Source: Balneolales bacterium
Lineage (GTDB): Bacteria > Bacteroidota > Rhodothermia > Balneolales > Natronogracilivirgulaceae
Length of the DNA stretch: 5,283 nucleotides
Direction of reading: 5' to 3'
Assembly (NCBI GenBank): GCA_007127695.1
Contig: SKYW01000117.1
Location: forward strand, 1 to 5,283
Each line of letters starts with the position of its first letter. The stretch's first letter is position 1. Positions 1-5,283 of the stretch are shown one piece after another. The notes below the pieces were generated by a model. That model was given only the letters and a program-made list of their open reading frames with translations. It ran no database searches and was not told where the DNA came from. The translations under genes were made by a program, and so were the position numbers.

Positions 1-771
1 AGTTTTACCGACCTCGTAGAAATCATGACCATCCTTCGCAGGGAATGCCCCTGGGATCGTCAACAGACACATGAATCCATCAAGGACCTGATGGTAGAGG
101 AAATTTACGAGGCTATTGAAGCAATCGACAACGATGACCCGGTCGAACTCAAAAAGGAACTGGGAGATCTTCTGCTTCACGTGGTATTTCACACCGAAAT
201 AGCCCGTGAGTCTGGACGCTTTGACATGGGCGATGTCATCTACGGGATTCAGGAGAAACTCATCCGCAGGCATCCCCATGTCTTCGCCGATACCCGCGCC
301 GACGATTCTGCCACAGTTGTCCGCAACTGGGAAGATCTCAAGATGAAGGAGAAAGAACGAAGCTCGGTGCTCCAGGGAGTGCCGGATACGCTTCCCGCCC
401 TTATAAAGGCGCAGCGCATGCAGGAAAAAGCCGCCGCCGTGGGATTTGACTGGCAGACCTGGGAAGAGGCCTGGCCCAAACTGACAGAGGAGATCGAAGA
501 GTTCAGGAGAGCGGTAAAGAAAGGGGATGAAGATGAAAAGGCCGGGGAATTCGGCGATCTTCTATTTTCGATTGTGAATGTGGGACGACTTGCGGGGCTG
601 AATTCCGAGGACTGCCTGCGCCTGACCAACCGAAAATTCAAGCAACGCTTCCAGTATATCGAAGAGGTGCTGAACAAACAGGGTAAGAACCTGAAAGATG
701 CAACACTGGAAGAGATGGACGCCATCTGGGATGCCGCTAAAAAACATCTCGAGGGAGAGAGCAGAAGCTGA
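1..771 (+). CDS. mazG: Nucleoside triphosphate pyrophosphohydrolase MazG (5' end outside window)
   Basis: MazG hydrolyses NTPs and dNTPs to the monophosphate and pyrophosphate in the cytoplasm, cleaning the nucleotide pool; in E. coli it also affects ppGpp levels. The frame is open to base 1. The upstream codons (SFTDLVEI) continue the similarity to E. coli MazG, so the ATG at 25 is an internal Met and the true start lies before the window. Counting from that Met, the family signature CPWDRQQTHES is at 8-18. The first MazG domain has the metal-binding pattern EEIYE (25-29) then ELGD (45-48), followed by RRHPHVFAD (81-89). The second domain has EEIEE (155-159) then EFGD (175-178), and KFKQRF at 204-209. 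Both domains keep their acidic residues, the normal two-domain layout; about 256 visible residues compare with 263 in E. coli. The gene is convergent with its neighbour and shares no transcript with it. Identification is secure. Confidence 0.96.
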   Translation, partial: SFTDLVEIMTILRRECPWDRQQTHESIKDLMVEEIYEAIEAIDNDDPVELKKELGDLLLHVVFHTEIARESGRFDMGDVIYGIQEKLIRRHPHVFADTRADDSATVVRNWEDLKMKEKERSSVLQGVPDTLPALIKAQRMQEKAAAVGFDWQTWEEAWPKLTEEIEEFRRAVKKGDEDEKAGEFGDLLFSIVNVGRLAGLNSEDCLRLTNRKFKQRFQYIEEVLNKQGKNLKDATLEEMDAIWDAAKKHLEGESRS

Positions 772-840
772 TCCCGTACCGGTTATCCGTGACCCTGCGA
801 GATTTCTCAAGATAAGGGATCTTTGCACAGGCCCGAATGC

Positions 841-2205
841 TCAATCGCCGGAGACAAACCGGTAAAGCTGCTGGTGCTTATCTCGCAACGTCTGCATTTC
901 CTGCTTTTGAGCTGCAGGGAAAAGAATGTTATTGAGGATCAACCGGTATCCGGGACTGTTGGGGAAGAGCTCCAGCTCGGTCGGGGGATCACCAACGCGA
1001 TGGGTGTAATCCTCCGGGTCGTGTCCGCCGTAAAACGTGAAAAATCCTTCTCCAAGATTCCCGTGAATGTACTTGGTCTCATTTCGTCCGGGTGTCTGTG
1101 CAAGGATCACCACATTGCTTTTGATGGTTTCCTTGCGGAACGCAGTGGTCTGGCCGTAAAAACCCTTGATGCTGCTGACATGGTTCTGTGTGAGCATGGT
1201 AGGAACCGGATCCCATTTTGCTGAAAAATTGAAGAGCGTGAAATAGTCCATCTCTTCGTCGACCTCAGCCATGCGCTGCTGCACGTCGAGTATATCAATA
1301 TTGCCGTGACGGTATTCGGCCGGATCCAAAGTCACTTCAAAATCTGTAAATGCAAGTGTGTTTCTGAAATCCAGTTTTTCATTGGCATCCGGATCAGCAG
1401 GATCACCGTCGAACTGCGTTGGTACTATGTCGACCTCCATGGCGGCCAGCGCAATATCGAACGTGTCCGTACCCGAGCACATGGCAAACAGGAATCCACC
1501 CTCTTCAATGAATTCTTGAATGGTCCAGGCCACGGCCTTTTTCATATCAGAAACCTTTTCGAATCCCATTTCCGCAGCCATATCCTCCAGGTCACGCACC
1601 TGCCGGATATACCAGGGCTGATTACGGTAGGCGAACCAGAATTTCCCATGCTGCCCGGTGAAGTCTTCATGGTGCAGGTGCAGCCAGTCGAAATCCTCAA
1701 GAGCTCCCTGAAGCACCTCTTTGTTGTATATGGTCTCATAGGGAACTTCGGCGTAGGTCAGGGCAAGGGTCACGGCATCATCCCATGGCAGGGTATGATC
1801 CGGGGTGTAAACCGCGATTCTTGGCGCTTTTTCAAGTTCCACCACCGACATGTTTACATTCGGACGTTCTACTTCTTCAATGATCTGCCTGGCTCGGATA
1901 GCCGGAATCTGTTCCATGGAGACACCCCGGACCCGGCTCTGCCTCACCATGGTTTCGGTCTGTGGGGCGAGGAAACTGCCCCCGCGGTAATTCAGAAGCC
2001 ACTTTCCGGTATGGCCATCCAGCAGATGCTGAAACATTACTCCGTAAGCTTTCAGATGGTTTCGCTGGCTGTCATCCATCGGAATCAGCACGTAGCCAGA
2101 TTGGGCTTGTGCTGATGGCACGAACGCAAGCAGCATGACCGCAAGCAATGCTGCTACAGAAAACCGATTGCATAAGAAGGAACGGGAAAAAATTCTGGAT
2201 ACCAT
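841..2205 (-). CDS. Secreted 'asparagine synthetase B-like' family protein; probable GATase1-like fold, function unknown
   Basis: The 454-residue protein begins with a Sec signal peptide: a basic n-region with four Arg (1-14), a hydrophobic core (about 15-30) and an AQA-Q cleavage site near 34/35. The mature part starts GYVLIPMDDSQ and includes NHLKAYG (49-55) and NYRGGSF (72-78), then an alpha/beta region with PRIAVYTP (128-135), PWDDAV (140-145), the cluster HLHHED (176-181), GGFLFAMCSGTDTFD (236-250), FYGGHDPEDY (391-400) and a C-terminal SPGYRLILNN (417-426). From memory, these motifs mark a Bacteroidota-group family often labelled asparagine synthetase B. That label is doubtful: there is no N-terminal catalytic Cys and no SGGxDS ATP-pyrophosphatase loop. 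C243 is the only Cys in the mature chain and sits in an elbow-like context; with H395 and E398 it resembles a class I amidotransferase triad (inference). It lies 70 bases after the TPR gene on the same strand, with no promoter seen between, so co-transcription is likely. The start has no Shine-Dalgarno but gives a complete signal peptide. Confidence 0.85.
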   Translation of the reverse strand: MVSRIFSRSFLCNRFSVAALLAVMLLAFVPSAQAQSGYVLIPMDDSQRNHLKAYGVMFQHLLDGHTGKWLLNYRGGSFLAPQTETMVRQSRVRGVSMEQIPAIRARQIIEEVERPNVNMSVVELEKAPRIAVYTPDHTLPWDDAVTLALTYAEVPYETIYNKEVLQGALEDFDWLHLHHEDFTGQHGKFWFAYRNQPWYIRQVRDLEDMAAEMGFEKVSDMKKAVAWTIQEFIEEGGFLFAMCSGTDTFDIALAAMEVDIVPTQFDGDPADPDANEKLDFRNTLAFTDFEVTLDPAEYRHGNIDILDVQQRMAEVDEEMDYFTLFNFSAKWDPVPTMLTQNHVSSIKGFYGQTTAFRKETIKSNVVILAQTPGRNETKYIHGNLGEGFFTFYGGHDPEDYTHRVGDPPTELELFPNSPGYRLILNNILFPAAQKQEMQTLRDKHQQLYRFVSGD

Positions 2206-2275
2206 AAAATTGTCAGCATTTTTGGTGGATTCGTATTCGCATTGTCATTTACGTGGCGTTATTGCAGGAAAAATG

Positions 2276-4270
2276 TTACAACTCCCGCGCCTGCCGCTCC
2301 AGATCACGGATCCGGTTCCTGGCAATGTCAGAGTAATATCCTTCCGGATAGTTCAGGAGCAGCTCTTCATAGTACCCGGTGACCGCATCGGCGCTAAGCA
2401 GTATCGGGCCTGGACTTTCATCCCTTCCATAAAACCGCTCCTCCGCAGAAAGGGTGTAAGCCAGAAGTCCGGCCGGAACCACACCGTCAGCAGACCGGAT
2501 GTCTTCCGTATCGCGTTGCTGCATGATGTAGACCACTTCCGCCAGCCGGGCGCGCTCCCACAGCAGGCGTTCACCGGCTGCCTGGCGCACGGATGGACGC
2601 CGGGTGTGCCGGTCCACCACTTGAAAAGCAATTTCGGGATGGATCCTGCGTAACGTCTGCGTGAGCAACAGCATTGTTTCGCCATGAAGCGGGTTGGCAG
2701 CCGGCTCATCGAGAACCGGCGCAAGCAGGTCGGCCGCCTCGGCATAGCGTCCGGTGTCATAGAGATAGCGGACCCGGGCAATGCGACGCAGCTCACTGTT
2801 TTCCCCGCCTTCCTCGTGCCCCTCCTGGATGATGAACCGTAATTGCAGGGCGTTGTTGGCGTACCATGAGTAATTCTGCCGCTCGAGTGACCGAAGCTGC
2901 AACCGCGCATAGGTAAAATCGCCGTTGTAAAAATCACCTAGTCCAAGATAATAGCGGCTCTTGTCGGCAATTTCCCCTCCGTCGGCAATCCGGTTGCTGC
3001 GGGTAAATGAAACCCTTGCCATGGAAAAGTTTCCGTCGAACAGCAAAAGCCGTCCCTCAACATAGTGAGCCAGTGCCATCTCGGAGTCGTTTCTTGCAAT
3101 ACGCTCCATTTTCTGATGGTACATCGCAGCTCTTTCCGGTTCTTTGAGATGGTCCAGTGCCAATTCTGACTGTATTGCCAGTATCTGCATCATTCGCTCA
3201 TAGCGTGGAAATCGGCTTGTAAGCTGATCCACGGTGTCAAAAGCCTTTCGGTACAGGGAGTCGGCGGCACCGTCAAAATCCAGGTTGCGGTCTGTCAGAT
3301 ATCCGGCCCATTCCTGGTAGGTGCGGGAGAGCTCCTCACGGCTTCGGGCCTGGAGCGGATGCGCCTCAAGCTCCAGATAGTACCGGAAAGCCTGCTCGGA
3401 AAGCTCAAATTCACCCCGGCTCCGCAAATCCCGTCCCATGCGGAACATGGCGTGACGCTCATTGTTGCTGTGACGTTCCAGGGTGCGTGCCGCCGCCAGT
3501 GCCCGGCGGAAGAGCCCACGCTCCAGAGTGACCCAGACGAGAAAATCCCGGTAAGCAAGGTCGGCTTCGCTGCCGGGTGAAAGCTGGCCAAGGCGTTCCT
3601 CGGTCAGCAGGATGGTGGTGTCGTAAAGCCTTTGTTCATCGTAGTTCAAAAGCTGACGTTGAATCAGGCTCATGCGCCGGTTGTCGCGGCCGATAATATC
3701 TAGATATTCACTGATGGCTGATTCAAAATCGGCGATGGCGAGATAATTGTTGGCAATTTCGAAAGCAAAGAGATTGGCATCACCAAATTGCTCCCTTGCC
3801 GCGTCATAGACCCGGATAGCTTCCCGAAAAAGCCTCCGCTGGTTCATGGTTTCGGCCACGCGCCGGTAAACCTGGGCATTTTGCGTATACTGACGCAGTA
3901 CGTGGTTCCATGCTTCCATGGCATCGTCGCGCCTGCCCGAGATGTCGTAAATCTCCCCCAGTTTGATGCGCGTATTGCTGTCATCACCCACACGATCCAG
4001 CCGCTCTTTGGTGATCTGAATGGCATCATCATACCGCTTGAGCTGGACCAGGGCGGTCACGGCACGGTCATATACGGCATAGGAGCGTGGATTTTCCCGG
4101 AGCATCCGTTCAAAAATCACGTATGCCTCCTCAAACTTGCCTTGCCGGAGCAACTCGTTCCCCAGGGAAAATTCCCCGGCGCCGGTCTGAGCCTGCAGAG
4201 CCGGACCCGGCAAAACAACAAGGGTTGTTGCCAGCATCAGAAAAATAAAAAAACTGCGAACGTTGTGCAT
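2276..4270 (-). CDS. Secreted tetratricopeptide-repeat protein
   Basis: A 664-residue protein with a Sec signal peptide (core about 6-26, predicted cleavage near LQA-Q at 27/28). It has no lipobox, and no cysteine anywhere, so it is probably a soluble periplasmic protein. Five fairly clear TPR units fill about 33-202 in 34-residue steps, for example LLRQGKFEEAYVIFERML, LKRYDDAIQI and SGRRDDAMEAW. More divergent repeats follow near 243-270 (RGLFRRALAAARTLE), 276-306 (RGEFELSEQAFRYYLELE), 400-430 (DGNFSMARVSF), 438-463 (NGDFTYARLQLRSLE) and 499-520 (TGRYAEAADLL). The C-terminus (632-657, YYEELLLNYPEGYYSDIARN) resembles the last repeat of YbgF/BamD-type TPR proteins. TPR solenoids bind other proteins, so a scaffold or assembly role is inferred; no catalytic motif is visible. 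It is upstream of, and probably co-transcribed with, the AsnB-like gene. The ATG at 4270 has no Shine-Dalgarno but gives a well-formed signal peptide; the Met at residue 12 would truncate it. Confidence 0.88.
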   Translation of the reverse strand: MHNVRSFFIFLMLATTLVVLPGPALQAQTGAGEFSLGNELLRQGKFEEAYVIFERMLRENPRSYAVYDRAVTALVQLKRYDDAIQITKERLDRVGDDSNTRIKLGEIYDISGRRDDAMEAWNHVLRQYTQNAQVYRRVAETMNQRRLFREAIRVYDAAREQFGDANLFAFEIANNYLAIADFESAISEYLDIIGRDNRRMSLIQRQLLNYDEQRLYDTTILLTEERLGQLSPGSEADLAYRDFLVWVTLERGLFRRALAAARTLERHSNNERHAMFRMGRDLRSRGEFELSEQAFRYYLELEAHPLQARSREELSRTYQEWAGYLTDRNLDFDGAADSLYRKAFDTVDQLTSRFPRYERMMQILAIQSELALDHLKEPERAAMYHQKMERIARNDSEMALAHYVEGRLLLFDGNFSMARVSFTRSNRIADGGEIADKSRYYLGLGDFYNGDFTYARLQLRSLERQNYSWYANNALQLRFIIQEGHEEGGENSELRRIARVRYLYDTGRYAEAADLLAPVLDEPAANPLHGETMLLLTQTLRRIHPEIAFQVVDRHTRRPSVRQAAGERLLWERARLAEVVYIMQQRDTEDIRSADGVVPAGLLAYTLSAEERFYGRDESPGPILLSADAVTGYYEELLLNYPEGYYSDIARNRIRDLERQAREL

Positions 4271-4362
4271 ATAGGGTGGTCGATTCTGGTAGATGATGCT
4301 TTGTTTTTTGGATGATCAGTGCCCTTGCCCGGCACATGACGTTCCAAAATGGCAGTAAAACG

Positions 4363-4370
4363 CAAAGATA
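4363..4370 (-). promoter_or_regulatory. Bacteroidota-type -7 promoter element (TATCTTTG) for the TPR gene
   Basis: Read on the minus strand, these bases are TATCTTTG, an exact match to TAnnTTTG, the -7 consensus of the Bacteroidota primary sigma factor. The element lies in the 161-base gap between maf and the TPR gene and would give a leader of roughly 85-90 bases. The usual TTG near -33 is missing: the bases 17-25 upstream are part of a GC-rich stretch with a run of six G. It is a good candidate start for a TPR/AsnB-like transcript separate from maf, on sequence evidence only. Confidence 0.5.
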
Positions 4371-4431
4371 CATGTGTACCGCCCCCCGGTTTGCTCAGAT
4401 GGCATCGCCGGAGATGCAACACGTGAGGCAA

Positions 4432-5130
4432 TCATGAAATACCCGTTGCCGGTACAAAGGGTGTAACGATGCCGGGTATCAGCTTATTGACTTCGCGATA
4501 AAAACGGAACAGCGGAAAACCGACCACATTGTAGTAGTCGCCGTCAATACGCGCAACAAAAAGCGCCCCGAGGTCATCCTGTATCCCGTACGATCCGGCC
4601 TTGTCCATGGGACTGCCACTCTCCACGTACGCACGGATCTCCTCATCGGTCAGCGAGCCGAACGTGACATCGGTCCGTTCGTGAAAAACGTGGTGTTTAA
4701 ATCCGTTTCGGTTGGATGCGGTTTGCGGCTCATCACCGACAGAGCCGGTAACTTCGTTTCCGTAAACCAGGGCCACACCAGTGTAAACCTGGTGGATGCG
4801 TCCGCTCAGTGACTGCAGCATGGCAACGGCATCATCCGGATCAGTGGGCTTTCCGAGAATTTCCCCGTCAAGCACAACAATGGTATCGGCGCCAATAACC
4901 AGCCTGCCGGCACCAGATCCGGGTTCGGTCTCTTCACGTCCGTCCAGCCGTTCGGCCACAAGGAGCGCTTTTTCCAGGGAAAGTGCTTCGACCGTATCCG
5001 CCGGATCGGAACCAGGGGTGACCTCTTCTCCAATGTCAGCGGGGATCACATCAAAGGATAGTCCGATCTGCCGGAGCAACAGCCGGCGGCGCGGACTTGA
5101 TGAGGCAAGTATGATCCTGGGTTTGTTCAT
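4432..5130 (-). CDS. maf: Maf family nucleoside triphosphate pyrophosphatase (YhdE-like dTTPase/UTPase type)
   Basis: Maf proteins hydrolyse NTPs to NMP plus pyrophosphate in the cytoplasm; the YhdE type acts on dTTP, UTP and modified pyrimidine nucleotides, and the older 'septum formation inhibitor' name comes from overexpression effects. Family motifs are all present: SSSPRR (10-15), EKA (53-55), IGADTIV (79-85) with the catalytic Asp82, LGKP (92-95), LSGRIHQVYTG (108-118), TDVTF (153-157), DKAGSYGIQ (176-184) and GDYYNVVGFPL (197-207). The DKAGxYGIQ form and overall match to E. coli YhdE favour the dTTP/UTP group over the m7GTP (YceF) group. At 232 residues it is longer than the usual 190-200, mainly through a loop at about 123-150 and a smaller one at 66-76. 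The frame stays open upstream to 5280, but that extension is low-complexity and unlike Maf. The ATG at 5130, just before NKPRIILASSSPRR, is the start, without a Shine-Dalgarno. The gap and promoter after it suggest a separate transcript from the TPR gene. Confidence 0.95.
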   Translation of the reverse strand: MNKPRIILASSSPRRRLLLRQIGLSFDVIPADIGEEVTPGSDPADTVEALSLEKALLVAERLDGREETEPGSGAGRLVIGADTIVVLDGEILGKPTDPDDAVAMLQSLSGRIHQVYTGVALVYGNEVTGSVGDEPQTASNRNGFKHHVFHERTDVTFGSLTDEEIRAYVESGSPMDKAGSYGIQDDLGALFVARIDGDYYNVVGFPLFRFYREVNKLIPGIVTPFVPATGIS

Positions 5131-5182
5131 CTGAAAAGGGGCTTGATTTAAAATAAAGGCAATAACATACGAAAAAAACAGA

Positions 5183-5247
5183 CAATTCCTCCAGATCCCA
5201 ATTTCTCCAATTCTCAATTCCTGCAACCCCCCATTTCCTCCAGTTCC
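5183..5247. repeat. Degenerate short-repeat tract (AATTC/TTCCTCCAG type) upstream of maf
   Basis: On the plus strand this stretch is almost free of G and is built from variants of a short unit. AATTC or AATTT occurs at 5184, 5200, 5209 and 5216 (spacings 16, 9 and 7). TTCCTCCAGATCC at 5186-5198 recurs as TTCCTCCAGTTCC at 5235-5247, 12 of 13 bases identical and 49 bases apart (seven times seven). It looks like a decayed tandem array of roughly 7-9-base units in the non-coding region before maf. The 153 bases from 5131 to the window end hold no other convincing feature; they include an AT-rich segment at 5143-5180 just before the maf start. Confidence 0.5.
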
Positions 5248-5283
5248 GAAGGCCAGGCCGAAAGAGTGCTGTTGCAACACCGC

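Noticed and set aside
799..824. Two small stems (GAGA/TCTC at 799-808 and AAGAT/ATCTT at 809-823) in the convergent gap as a bidirectional terminator
   Set aside because: Stems are only 4-5 bp and AT-rich, with at most three T following; too weak to call, although a terminator would be expected between convergent genes.
1306..2115. Long plus-strand open frame of 269 codons opposite the AsnB-like gene
   Set aside because: It lies wholly antisense to a gene with recognised family motifs and a signal peptide, its translation shows no domain, and it is a by-product of that gene's codon use.
2135..2653. Plus-strand open frame of 172 codons spanning the TPR/AsnB-like junction
   Set aside because: It overlaps the coding ends of two genes in antisense and crosses their intergenic gap, with no recognisable protein features.
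4319..4335. GTGCC/GGCAC hairpin in the TPR gene leader as a riboswitch or attenuator
   Set aside because: It is a single 5-bp stem with no T-run and no known riboswitch motif; chance occurrence is likely.
4402..4417. GCATC/GATGC inverted repeat just after maf as its terminator
   Set aside because: The stem is five base pairs with no T-run after it on the minus strand.
5131..5180. AT-rich segment before maf (minus strand TATTTTAA and TATGTTAT) as a promoter
   Set aside because: Neither matches TAnnTTTG, and no TTG lies at the right distance; a promoter may exist but cannot be placed.
5270..5279. Perfect 10-base palindrome TGTTGCAACA as an operator
   Set aside because: Several 10-base palindromes are expected by chance in a window this long, and no second copy or flanking symmetry supports it.
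5131..5280. N-terminal 50-residue extension of Maf to an ATG at 5280
   Set aside because: The extension is encoded by the low-complexity repeat tract and AT-rich leader, has no Maf similarity, and the family N-terminus begins exactly at the ATG at 5130.

Overview
The window carries four protein-coding genes and no RNA gene, mobile element or CRISPR array. It most likely comes from the Bacteroidota and relatives (Bacteroidota, Balneolota or Rhodothermota). Three things point there. The secreted protein at 841-2205 belongs to a family I know mainly from that group, where it is usually mislabelled 'asparagine synthetase B'. An exact Bacteroidota-type -7 promoter element (TATCTTTG, matching TAnnTTTG) lies upstream of the TPR gene. 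None of the three visible start codons has a Shine-Dalgarno sequence. The finer placement is inference only; moderate base composition and an Arg/Glu-rich protein style would suit Balneolota or Rhodothermota.

Layout. Positions 1-771 (+) hold mazG, which lacks its first codons because the window begins inside it. After a 69-base convergent gap, the other three genes are on the minus strand. In transcription order they are maf (5130 to 4432), a 161-base gap with a promoter-like element, a secreted TPR-repeat protein (4270 to 2276), a 70-base gap, and the secreted 'AsnB-like' protein (2205 to 841). The last 153 bases (5131-5283) are non-coding and contain a degenerate, pyrimidine-rich AATTC-type short repeat.

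Function. MazG and Maf are both cytoplasmic house-cleaning nucleotide pyrophosphohydrolases, acting on non-canonical or excess NTPs. The TPR protein and the AsnB-like protein both have Sec signal peptides and are probably co-transcribed, so they look like an envelope or periplasmic pair: a helical-repeat scaffold plus a putative enzyme. The AsnB-like protein has none of the catalytic motifs of asparagine synthetase. Its mature form has one cysteine, in a nucleophile-elbow-like setting, and a late HDPE motif, which fits a class I glutamine-amidotransferase-like fold. This pair is the most interesting and least characterised part of the window.
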